A stretch of 64,000 bases of DNA from Paenirhizobium daejeonense (GTDB lineage Bacteria; Pseudomonadota; Alphaproteobacteria; Rhizobiales; Rhizobiaceae), in NCBI RefSeq assembly GCF_014280875.1, contig NZ_JACLAL010000002.1:186001-250000 (forward strand), given 5' to 3'. The notes beneath the pieces were generated by a model. That model ran no database searches. It had not been told where the DNA came from and was given only the letters and a program-made list of their open reading frames with translations. Below, one piece after another: positions 44,692-52,462 of the stretch. The position numbers and the translations under genes were made by a program. Positions within the stretch are counted from its first letter, which is position 1; each line of letters opens with the position of its first letter.

Positions 44692-46239
44692 GTGAACTTC
44701 CGCAATATGAGTACGGGCGTATCGACATCGACGGACAAGAATATCGTCGACCTCTCACGCAGCCATCGCAACAAGGCTGTCGCGAAAGCCGTTCGCACGA
44801 CCCGTGAACGCCTGCAATCGAACGGCGGCATCCCGCAGTTCGAAAGCGAAATGCTGGGAATGCATGTCAGCGCCACCCTGCAAGCCGCAGCGGTTATGCC
44901 GATCATCGTCTTGATGGTCACCGGCATCGGAACCTACATCACACATCAGGCAAACCTGGTGATGTGGAGCCTGCTGACGCTGGTCGTCCATGCATTCAAC
45001 ATCCTTCTTACCCGCCGGGCGGCAGCGCACAGCTTCTCCTCCGAAAACGTCGTCAAATGGCGACGACGTCTTCTGGCGGGCCAGGCTGCCATGGGCGTCT
45101 GCTGGGCGATCTTCTCGCTTCAGTCCTGTTCGGTCTGCGAAGGGGATGCCTTCATCTTCTACAAGGGCGCCGTGCTGCTGGTCGTTCTGTCGATCACGGC
45201 CATGTCGAGCATGCTTCTCAGACAGGCCGTGCTTTTCGGCTTCCTTCCGACCGTTGTAGCCCTTGCCTACAGCGCCGTGGGCAGCCGCGAGATGCTGGAC
45301 ATCGGCATGACGGCGATGTTCACTACGGCCCACATTTTCTTTATTTACATCACCGGCCGACTTTACCAGACAAACGTCAAGCTGCTTTCATTCCAGACGG
45401 AAAAGGATGACTTGATCGCCGAACTGGAGGTGGCTAAGTCGCTGTCCGACGAAGCCCGCCGCCGCGCAGAGGAAGCCAACCTCGCGAAGTCCCGGTTCCT
45501 CGCCTCGATGTCCCATGAGCTACGCACGCCGCTGAACGCCATTCTCGGCTTCTCTGAGGTCATGGCGACAGAGGTACTGGGCCCCCTGAACAACCCGCTC
45601 TACAAGGAATATTCCGGCGATATCCATCGTTCTGGCCAGCATCTTCTCGACCTTATCAACGAGATTCTTGATCTCTCGCGTATCGAGGCCGGAAAATATG
45701 ACCTGAACGAGGAGACGGTTTCACTGCTGGAATTGGCAGAAGACTGCGTAGGCATGGTCCAGCTTCGCGCCAAGGCGAAGAACATCAGCATCGACGAACA
45801 GTTCGAGCCGAAGCTACCGAGTGTGTGGGCCGATGAAAAGGCAATCCGGCAGGTCATCCTCAACCTGCTGTCGAACGCCATTAAATTCACGCCCCAGAAC
45901 GGCGAGATCCGCGTCAAGGTCGGTTGGACGGCCGGCGGCGGTCAATACGTTTCCATCCGCGATAACGGCCCAGGCATTCCGGAAGAGGAAATCCCGGTCG
46001 TGCTCTCCGCTTTCGGTCAGGGCTCCATCGCCATCAAGAGCGCCGAACAGGGCACAGGCCTTGGCCTCCCCATCGTGCAGGCGATACTCGCCAAGCACGG
46101 CGGGGAATTCAAGCTGAAGTCAAAGCTGCGAGAGGGCACGGAAGTAATCGCGATCCTGCCGGCGCGGCGCGTGCTCGAAAGCCTGCCCGCTGTCACCGGG
46201 ACCCAGGCAGTCGAACCGCGTAGACGCCATTTCGCCTGA
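44692..46239 (+). CDS. membrane sensor histidine kinase (PleC/DivJ/PdhS-like)
   Basis: The 515-residue protein has a membrane domain with six or so helices between residues 57 and 223, no large periplasmic loop, a short coiled coil, and a kinase core. The HisKA motif ASMSHELRTPLNAILGFSEV contains His275, followed by the N box NLLSNAIKFTP, G1 DNGPGIP and G2 GTGLGLPI of the ATPase domain. The dimerisation helix, with the EVLGPLNNPLYKEYSGDIH loop, resembles the PleC/DivJ/PdhS kinases that act on DivK in alphaproteobacterial cell-cycle control; this is inference. GTG start at 44692 next to an AAGGAG site; an ATG at 44707 is possible. No partner response regulator adjoins it. Confidence 0.9.
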   Translation: MNFRNMSTGVSTSTDKNIVDLSRSHRNKAVAKAVRTTRERLQSNGGIPQFESEMLGMHVSATLQAAAVMPIIVLMVTGIGTYITHQANLVMWSLLTLVVHAFNILLTRRAAAHSFSSENVVKWRRRLLAGQAAMGVCWAIFSLQSCSVCEGDAFIFYKGAVLLVVLSITAMSSMLLRQAVLFGFLPTVVALAYSAVGSREMLDIGMTAMFTTAHIFFIYITGRLYQTNVKLLSFQTEKDDLIAELEVAKSLSDEARRRAEEANLAKSRFLASMSHELRTPLNAILGFSEVMATEVLGPLNNPLYKEYSGDIHRSGQHLLDLINEILDLSRIEAGKYDLNEETVSLLELAEDCVGMVQLRAKAKNISIDEQFEPKLPSVWADEKAIRQVILNLLSNAIKFTPQNGEIRVKVGWTAGGGQYVSIRDNGPGIPEEEIPVVLSAFGQGSIAIKSAEQGTGLGLPIVQAILAKHGGEFKLKSKLREGTEVIAILPARRVLESLPAVTGTQAVEPRRRHFA

Positions 46240-46262
46240 ACATTCAGGCAATGCCAAATCGT

Positions 46263-46673
46263 TCAGGCGATAAAAATCCGGAAGATGACGACATAGGCCG
46301 CGTAAAGCCCATTTGCCACCAAAAGACAGAAGACCGCGAACGAACCGAGATCCTTGGCGTTGCGGCCGACGGTCGAAATCTCCGGTGAGATCCGGTCGAC
46401 CAACTCCTCGATCGCCGTATTGAGCGCCTCGACGGAAAACAGGATTGCCATCAGCACGATGAAGCCCAGGAATTCGCCAAGGCTCGCCCCAATGACGGCA
46501 AACAGCACCAGGCCGACACCAAGCGCCAGCAGCTCATGCCGGAAGGCGGATTCCTGCATAAGCCTTCGAAAGCCCTGCATGGAATACTGGCCGGCAGCGA
46601 AGAGATGGGCGACGCCCGTCTTTTTCTCGAAGGTCTCGCTGGCCGGCTTCTGGTTCTTGTCGTTAAGCGTCAT
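46263..46673 (-). CDS. dgkA: diacylglycerol kinase
   Basis: Small inner-membrane kinase that phosphorylates diacylglycerol left from phosphoglycerol transfer to periplasmic glucans. The 136-residue protein has the DgkA pattern of three membrane helices, with AFRHELL and SVEALNTAIEELVDRIS (the conserved active-site segment) and GRNAKDLGSFAVF. It starts at the ATGA overlap with the cobT stop and is therefore translated from the same message. Its presence with an LTA-synthase-like enzyme at 4933 fits a glycerol phosphate cycle, though the two are not linked. Confidence 0.94.
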   Translation of the reverse strand: MTLNDKNQKPASETFEKKTGVAHLFAAGQYSMQGFRRLMQESAFRHELLALGVGLVLFAVIGASLGEFLGFIVLMAILFSVEALNTAIEELVDRISPEISTVGRNAKDLGSFAVFCLLVANGLYAAYVVIFRIFIA

Positions 46674-47686
46674 TCTTTGTTGGACACCCCTGCCGCCGCG
46701 AAGGTCGCCATACCCGAATGGCAAGCCGCAGCTGCCTTGACGATCCCGGCGGCAAGCGCTGCCCCAGTACCTTCACCAAGCCGCATGCCGAGCGCCAGAA
46801 GCGGGGTCTTGCCGAGCTTCTCGATCGACTTCAGGTGCCCGGGCTCGCCGGAAACATGGCCGATCAGGCAATGGTCGAGCGCGGAAGGATTGGCAGCCTT
46901 CAGAAGTGCTGCAGCCGAAGTCGCAACGTAACCATCGATCAAAACCGGAATCTTCTGCATACGTGCAGCGAGGATTGCGCCGGCCATGGCGGCGATCTCC
47001 CGGCCACCGAGGCGGCGCATGATTTCCAGCGGATCATCAAGGTGATCCTTATGGAATTCGACCGCAGCCTTTACGGCCTCGATCTTGCGGCGAAGTACCT
47101 CGCCCTCGGAACCTGTACCGGGGCCGACCCACTCCTCGGCGGAGCCGCCATAGAGCGCCAGATGAATGGCGGCAGCGATGGTGGTGTTGCCGATACCCAT
47201 TTCGCCAATGCACAGGAGGTCGGTGCCGCCGGCGATCGCCTCCATGCCGAAAGCCATGGTCGCAGCGCAATCACGCTCGGAGAGCGCGGGCTCGCACGTG
47301 ATGTCGCCGGTCGGATAATCGAGCGCCAGATCGAAAATCTTCAGCCCCAGGTCATAGGTGGCGCAAATCTGGTTGATCGCCGCACCACCGGCAGCGAAGT
47401 TCTCCACCATCTGCTGGGTTACGGAAGACGGATAGGGCGTGATCCCATGTTTCGTCACACCGTGGTTGCCGGCGAAGATCGCAACAAGCGGACGATTGAC
47501 CGCCGGCGAGCGACCGGTCCAGGCAGCCAGCCACATGGCGATCTCTTCGAGGCGGCCAAGCGCGCCCGGCGGCTTGGTCAGCTGACGGTCATGGTCGCGC
47601 GCGGCAGCCAGCGCCGCCGTATCGGGCCCAGGCAGTTCGCGCAGCAGAACGCGGAAATCATCGAAAGGCAGGCCGGTCACGGTCAT
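46670..47686 (-). CDS. cobT: nicotinate-nucleotide-dimethylbenzimidazole phosphoribosyltransferase
   Basis: Activates the lower ligand 5,6-dimethylbenzimidazole (made by BluB) to alpha-ribazole phosphate for cobalamin. The 338-residue protein has LTKPPGALGRLEEIA, FAGNHGVTKHGI, GEMGIGNTTIA and the catalytic Glu region near GMRLGEGTGA, all CobT (CobU in some naming) signatures. It is divergent from the ribazoletransferase gene, with a 103-base gap without a B12 box, and dgkA overlaps its stop. Confidence 0.96.
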   Translation of the reverse strand: MTVTGLPFDDFRVLLRELPGPDTAALAAARDHDRQLTKPPGALGRLEEIAMWLAAWTGRSPAVNRPLVAIFAGNHGVTKHGITPYPSSVTQQMVENFAAGGAAINQICATYDLGLKIFDLALDYPTGDITCEPALSERDCAATMAFGMEAIAGGTDLLCIGEMGIGNTTIAAAIHLALYGGSAEEWVGPGTGSEGEVLRRKIEAVKAAVEFHKDHLDDPLEIMRRLGGREIAAMAGAILAARMQKIPVLIDGYVATSAAALLKAANPSALDHCLIGHVSGEPGHLKSIEKLGKTPLLALGMRLGEGTGAALAAGIVKAAAACHSGMATFAAAGVSNKE

Positions 47687-47789
47687 CGGCAGGAGTCCTT
47701 GTGGTCTTCTCGGAAAACGGTTTTGCCTCTAATACTGACCCCGTCGACCCGCAACAACCGAAAAAGCGCTGTTTGCCGTCGTCTTTGAC

Positions 47790-48590
47790 ATGGAGCAAGC
47801 AGAGCCGATGATCTTCAGCGACTACCTGACCGACACAGCCCGGTCGATCGCCTTCCTCAGCAGGCTGCCGGTTCCCTCCCGTTTCTTCGAAGGCCATGAC
47901 GGAGCATTGTCGCGCACGGTGCGCGCCTTTCCGCTCGCGGGCGTGCTGATCGCCATGCCCCCGGCGGCGACGCTTGCCGCAGCGCTTGCCCTGCATGCAA
48001 CGCCACTGCTCGCCGCCTTCCTATCTATTGCAGTCCTTCTGCTCGTCACCGGCGCCCTGCATGAGGACGGTCTCTCTGATGCAGCAGATGGCCTAGGCGG
48101 CGGACGTGAGCGGGAACACGCCCTCGCCATCATGAAGGACAGTCGCATCGGCTCCTATGGCGCCGTCACCATCGTGGTGGCCATCGGCATGCGCGCTGCC
48201 GCCCTCGCCCAGATAGCCAGCGCCGTTGCACCCGTCGCCGCAGCGGCCTGCCTCATCGGGGCGGCCGCTGCCAGCCGGGCACTGATGGTCTGGCACTGGT
48301 CAACGCTGCCATCGGCCCGCGCCGGAGGCGTCGCGGCATCCGCCGGAAAACCGGAACCGGCAGCGCGACAGGTTGCGCTTATGTCCGGGCTGCTCATATC
48401 GCTCGCGCTCCTCCTGCCCGTATCCTCGCCATTTGCTACGATAATCGCGCTGCTGGCCGGTATCCTGTTAACTGCCGGTTTCACTGCTCACGTACGCCGA
48501 AAGCTCGGAGGACACACCGGCGACACCATCGGTGCCAGCCAGCAGGTCGCGGAAATCGCAACCCTCGTTGCCCTTGCCATGGCCGCCTAG
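47790..48590 (+). CDS. cobS: adenosylcobinamide-GDP ribazoletransferase
   Basis: Membrane enzyme joining alpha-ribazole to adenosylcobinamide-GDP, the last step of cobalamin assembly (called CobS or CobV). The 266-residue protein has several membrane helices, LSRLPVPSRFFEG near the start, the conserved TGALHEDGLSDAADGLGGG and MKDSRIGSYGA motifs with acidic metal ligands. A second ATG at 47808 is nearer to the usual N-terminus and may be the true start; neither has a clear ribosome site. It is divergent from cobT. Confidence 0.95.
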   Translation: MEQAEPMIFSDYLTDTARSIAFLSRLPVPSRFFEGHDGALSRTVRAFPLAGVLIAMPPAATLAAALALHATPLLAAFLSIAVLLLVTGALHEDGLSDAADGLGGGREREHALAIMKDSRIGSYGAVTIVVAIGMRAAALAQIASAVAPVAAAACLIGAAAASRALMVWHWSTLPSARAGGVAASAGKPEPAARQVALMSGLLISLALLLPVSSPFATIIALLAGILLTAGFTAHVRRKLGGHTGDTIGASQQVAEIATLVALAMAA

Positions 48591-48624
48591 AGAACCGATA
48601 TAAATGCGGGAACAAGGTATGCTC

Positions 48625-48846
48625 ATGGAATCACCCTGCATTCTCGTCTGCTCTATCGACATGAAAACCGGCTACTGCTTCGGTTGCGGTCGCACGCGCG
48701 AAGAAATCGCGGGTTGGATTGGCTATACCGATCAGCAACGTCGCTCCATCATGGAAGGCTTGCCGGCTAGGCTCGAAACTGTCGAACGAAAGCCCCGGCG
48801 CGAGACCCGTCGTGCGCGGATGGCACGCGAACGCGAGACCGGTTGA
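48625..48846 (+). CDS. DUF1289 protein
   Basis: A 73-residue protein of the DUF1289 family: residues 1-30 carry four cysteines in the order PCILVC...GYCFGCGRT, the zinc- or metal-like cluster that defines the family, followed by an EIAGWI helix and a basic Arg-rich tail. Start at 48625 is chosen for the AAGG site seven bases upstream; two earlier ATGs are less well placed. Function unknown. Its stop overlaps the next start by one base. Confidence 0.85.
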   Translation: MESPCILVCSIDMKTGYCFGCGRTREEIAGWIGYTDQQRRSIMEGLPARLETVERKPRRETRRARMARERETG

Positions 48847-49544
48847 TGCGTCTCGTCGTCGTCCTCGCCATACTGGGTTTCGGCCTGGTTGTGCTGCTGC
48901 TGAACCAGAACAGCGGGCGCAGTTTCGGAATGGCGAATGGCGATTTCGCCAGTTTCATCAGCCTGCTACCCTTCGCGGTCATGCTCTCCGCCGGCATTCT
49001 CGCCAGCCGGCGCTCTCTCGGTGAAAGCGCCCGACAACTGATGCTATGGGCGCTCATCATCCTCGCCCTCGTCACAGGCTATCTTTATCGCGACGATCTC
49101 AGTGCAGCGGGGTCGCGGCTGACTGCAGGTCTGATCCCCGGTCGGGCAGTGATCGCCACCGGCATCGATGGCCAGCCGGAGGTCGTTCTTCACAAGACCC
49201 GCAGCGGCCATTTCGAAACGACCGTCGATATCGATTCAGTACCCGTGGACGTGATGATCGATACGGGAGCAAGCACCGTCGCCTTGCGCTACGAAGATGC
49301 ACAGCGGATCGGTGTCGACATGTCGAGCCTTGTGTTCAATCGGGCGATCATGACGGCCAATGGCCGCGCGCAGGCCGCCCAGGTTCGTCTTCGTCAGGTT
49401 GCTCTTGGCCCTATCGTCCGCAGGGACGTCGAGGCGTCGGTCATGGAAAAAGGCCAGCTCGAGCAGAGCCTGCTCGGCATGAGCTTCCTCTCCACGCTTG
49501 CATCCCTGCAGATGCGAACCGACGAATTGCGGCTGCGCGATTAA
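48846..49544 (+). CDS. TIGR02281-family retropepsin-like aspartic protease
   Basis: The 232-residue protein has three N-terminal membrane segments (2-20, 36-53 and 66-80) and a periplasmic retropepsin-like domain with the catalytic motif IDTGAST at residues 138-144. Homologues in alphaproteobacteria are membrane-anchored; their substrates are not known. The gene begins at TGATG overlap with the DUF1289 gene, so the two are translationally coupled. Confidence 0.9.
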   Translation: MRLVVVLAILGFGLVVLLLNQNSGRSFGMANGDFASFISLLPFAVMLSAGILASRRSLGESARQLMLWALIILALVTGYLYRDDLSAAGSRLTAGLIPGRAVIATGIDGQPEVVLHKTRSGHFETTVDIDSVPVDVMIDTGASTVALRYEDAQRIGVDMSSLVFNRAIMTANGRAQAAQVRLRQVALGPIVRRDVEASVMEKGQLEQSLLGMSFLSTLASLQMRTDELRLRD

Positions 49545-49562
49545 CGACGCGTCATGAGAGCG

Positions 49563-50903
49563 TCAGTTCGTCACCGTCGATTCCAGCAGCATGCTGTCGG
49601 AATAGACACGGTTTCGTCCGTATCGCTTTGCGAAATAAAGGAACTGGTCGGCAGCGTTCAAGTAGTTGGAAAAATTCTCCATTCCTCCAACCTCCGCGAT
49701 ACCGATCGATGCGGTCACGGAGATATCGTTGTCATCCAGCGCCACCCGGAGATCTGCGATGCTCGTGCGGATCATTTCACAGAATTCGCTGGCAGCCACA
49801 GAATCAAGACCAGTTAGTAACAGCCCAAACTCCTCGCCGCCTAACCGCGCCAGAAGATAGTCTGTATCCTCGATCAGCGTCTGCAGTTTGGTAGCCACCG
49901 CCTTAAGCACCCGGTCACCGATTTCGTGACCGTAAGTGTCGTTAAGCTTCTTGAAATGGTCGATATCAAGCATGGCCATGCTGCAGGATTGCCCCCGCTC
50001 CAGGCAACTCGCCACCTTGGCGGGCCCCTCATCGAAAAAATGCCGCCGGTTTCTGAGGCCCGTCAGGTAATCGCTAAATGCCGCCAGCCTGAGTTGCCGA
50101 AGCTGGGACAGCGTCTCGACATTATGACCGATGCGACATTGCAATTCTTCAACCACAAAAGGCCGATATACAAAGTCATTGGCACCGGCCTTAAGGAAGC
50201 TCGCCGACAACAGGCGGTCAGCGGAGGACGAGATACCGATGATCCTGAGGCGGTCGGAGCCATGGGCGCGACGAATCCGCCGCGTCAGTTCATAGCCGTC
50301 CATATCCGGCATGTTATAATCAGTTATGACCAGTTCGATGCCGGGATGGGCCTCCAACATGTCCATCGCCTCGCTGCCGGTCGAGGCCTCGAAAACCTGA
50401 AACTGCTGCAGGCGCAGAAGCTCAGTCAGCATCTGACGAGCTGACGCAAGATCATCGACAACCAGCACGCGCACGTGCCGGTTCGCCAGAATCCTGTCGA
50501 CGGCCGTGATCACCATGTCAACAGCGCGTTCGTTGTTCTTGATGACGTAGTCGGCGACACCGCGCTCAACCAGCTTCTCACGCATATCGCGATTAAAGTC
50601 GGCGGTGAACACGATGGCGGGAATCCCCAGTGCCACGACCTCGTCAAGAACCTGTCCGTCCGGCGAATCCGGCAAGGTCAGATCGACAACCGCTACGTCG
50701 AAATGGTTTCCACAACGAGAGGCCTCCTGAAATGCCCGGGTCGTGGCACAATGGGTAACGTTATAGCCGTGCTCCTTCTCGAAACGATGGCATAGCAGTG
50801 ACGAAAAAGTCCGTGAATCCTCGATGACCAGCACATGCGCCTTCTTCCGGTACGCGGACTGGTCGACCGGACCCGTAAGGTTGGTACTGGTGGACAAGGA
50901 CAT
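49563..50903 (-). CDS. response regulator with two receivers and GGDEF domain (PleD-like)
   Basis: The product (446 residues from 50903) has receiver 1 (about 23-140, phosphoacceptor Asp74 in VVDLTLP), receiver 2 (145-262, Asp195 in ITDYNMPDMDG) and a GGDEF domain (275-440) with the active motif GGEEF at 355-359. This REC-REC-GGDEF order is that of PleD, the c-di-GMP synthase of cell-cycle and developmental control in alphaproteobacteria. The usual I-site is not kept. A tandem-receiver protein follows upstream, transcribed the same way, with very similar second receiver. The start at 50903 is preferred over an upstream frame to 50996. Confidence 0.88.
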   Translation of the reverse strand: MSLSTSTNLTGPVDQSAYRKKAHVLVIEDSRTFSSLLCHRFEKEHGYNVTHCATTRAFQEASRCGNHFDVAVVDLTLPDSPDGQVLDEVVALGIPAIVFTADFNRDMREKLVERGVADYVIKNNERAVDMVITAVDRILANRHVRVLVVDDLASARQMLTELLRLQQFQVFEASTGSEAMDMLEAHPGIELVITDYNMPDMDGYELTRRIRRAHGSDRLRIIGISSSADRLLSASFLKAGANDFVYRPFVVEELQCRIGHNVETLSQLRQLRLAAFSDYLTGLRNRRHFFDEGPAKVASCLERGQSCSMAMLDIDHFKKLNDTYGHEIGDRVLKAVATKLQTLIEDTDYLLARLGGEEFGLLLTGLDSVAASEFCEMIRTSIADLRVALDDNDISVTASIGIAEVGGMENFSNYLNAADQFLYFAKRYGRNRVYSDSMLLESTVTN

Positions 50904-51007
50904 CGTAGGCACTCTCAAAGAAACAAGGAAATTCAAAAAGGTATGCGTAAGGTTCTGATCAAGGGCACCTGCAACAGCGCTCGACCGGCTTTGCATTAAT
51001 AGCGCTT

Positions 51008-51829
51008 CTATTTCCGCTTCTGCGCCGCACGAATCTGCACGAGTGTATCGAGATTTTGATTAACGCGGCAGTAGAATTCCTCGTCGATAAAGGGCCTCAG
51101 CATAAAGTCGTTGCCGCCAACCTTGAGGAAGCGCGCAGAAAGCAAACGGTTGTTGGACGACGAAACGCCGATGATGCGCAATTCGTGAGAACCACGTGCG
51201 GCACGGATGCGCCGGGTTAGCTCAAAGCCGTCGATGTCGGGCATGTTATAGTCAGTGACGACGAGACCGATATCCGGATTAGCCTTGAGGATCTCCAGCG
51301 CCTTCGCACCGCTGTCGGCAAGGCTGACCCGGAAATTATACCGCTTCAGGCGGCTGGAAAGCAGGGCGCGCGCGGTGGCGCTATCATCCACGATCAACAC
51401 GTGGTGCTGATGGTTGGTGAGGAAGCGATAGACCGACTCGGCCAGCATTTCCACTGCGAAGATGTTATCCTTCAGAATGTAGTCGACGATATCCTTGGCG
51501 AGGAGCTTCTCGCGCATCTCCCCCTGGAAAGTGCCAGTGAAGACCACAGTCGGGATATTGAGATCGATCAGATATTCCAGCGCCTCGCCATTCTCCGCCC
51601 CCGGCAGATTGATATTCGAAATGGCAAGCGTAACGGGATCCCCGGACAGCTCGTTGGCCGCCTGCAGATCCTCGAAGGTGCGGCATATCTCGGCATCGAT
51701 ACCGAACAGCTCCTTCAGGCGCGTCCCGATCATGGAAGTGAACACGTTCGAATCTTCTGCAACAATGATCCGAGCATCAGGAAATGTTTCTCCAGAATAT
51801 TGCATTCCGGAAATACCGAGAAGAGCCAT
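51008..51829 (-). CDS. tandem-receiver response regulator without output domain
   Basis: The 273-residue protein (start 51829, AAAGG site) consists of receiver 1 (about 20-135) and receiver 2 (143-262), with no effector domain. In receiver 1 the phosphoacceptor position holds Asn72 (AISNINLP) instead of Asp, although the acidic pair AED (24-26), Thr98 and Lys120 are retained; receiver 2 has intact Asp193 (VTDYNMPDIDG). Both receivers align with those of the REC-REC-GGDEF protein next to it, and the two look like an old duplication. It may act as a regulator or adaptor for its neighbour, inferred from position and similarity. Confidence 0.85.
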   Translation of the reverse strand: MALLGISGMQYSGETFPDARIIVAEDSNVFTSMIGTRLKELFGIDAEICRTFEDLQAANELSGDPVTLAISNINLPGAENGEALEYLIDLNIPTVVFTGTFQGEMREKLLAKDIVDYILKDNIFAVEMLAESVYRFLTNHQHHVLIVDDSATARALLSSRLKRYNFRVSLADSGAKALEILKANPDIGLVVTDYNMPDIDGFELTRRIRAARGSHELRIIGVSSSNNRLLSARFLKVGGNDFMLRPFIDEEFYCRVNQNLDTLVQIRAAQKRK

Positions 51830-52019
51830 GCGCCTTTGACCTTGAGAAACTGTTTTTTGAATTGCACTTGGAAGACTTGCAGAACGTTCATGTTCTGGGC
51901 AGCGCCATAAAAACATGCAGAGATTAATCCCCAATAAAAAAGGCGTAACAACTAGGGCACCATTTCTGCGTCTTGTCAGGTCTGCGACATTTTATCTGGC
52001 CCACAACACGATACTAACG

Positions 52020-52042
52020 AAAAACGCCCGGCAAGGCGGGCG
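52020..52042 (-). terminator. terminator after the small exported protein gene
   Basis: Stem CGCCCG (52025-52030) / CGGGCG (52037-52042) with a six-base loop; on the minus strand it is followed by TTTTT (52020-52024), a classic U-tract. It ends the transcript of the gene at 52076-52339. Confidence 0.8.
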
Positions 52043-52075
52043 CTCTACATATTCTGAAAGGGCGAGGATAAAACC

Positions 52076-52339
52076 TCAACGGATGGTGGCCGCACCGTCC
52101 TTGATCTCGACGGTCTCTCCGCCCTCCAGACCGACACGATCGCCGTTCGGCAGCGTCACGAAACAACCGGAGGGGCAAATCTGCTCCGACGAGCCCGCAT
52201 CGATCGAGACTTCCATACGATTGCCATTTTCCACGACCACAAGGACGACAGCGCCGGAGCCGGCATTGGTAACCGTCGCCGCGATGGCACCGCTGCTCAG
52301 ACTGAGCACAAGAAATGTCGCCGCCATGATGTTTTTCAT
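52076..52339 (-). CDS. small exported protein of unknown function
   Basis: An 87-residue product (start 52339) with a signal peptide (1-21, cleaved after GAIAA) and a compact beta-rich domain containing two cysteines in ICPSGCFVTLPNGDR, close enough to pair. I do not recognise a family; the sequence is well suited to a secreted or periplasmic small domain. It has a good terminator. Upstream of it is the mechanosensitive channel gene. The longer GTG frame from 52381 is less likely. Confidence 0.65.
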   Translation of the reverse strand: MKNIMAATFLVLSLSSGAIAATVTNAGSGAVVLVVVENGNRMEVSIDAGSSEQICPSGCFVTLPNGDRVGLEGGETVEIKDGAATIR

Positions 52340-52462
52340 GCGAATGCGGTGCGCCTGCACCGTCCTCTCTTTGCGCCGCACCGCTTCCGGGATGCCCTCG
52401 GGCTGTGCGAGCTATGCCCCTCTTCTATGGTGTCGCCGCTGAATAGAGCCTGAACGCAACGT

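Noticed and set aside
47687..47789. Cobalamin riboswitch between cobT and cobS
   Set aside because: No B12 box or aptamer core in this 103-base gap on either strand.
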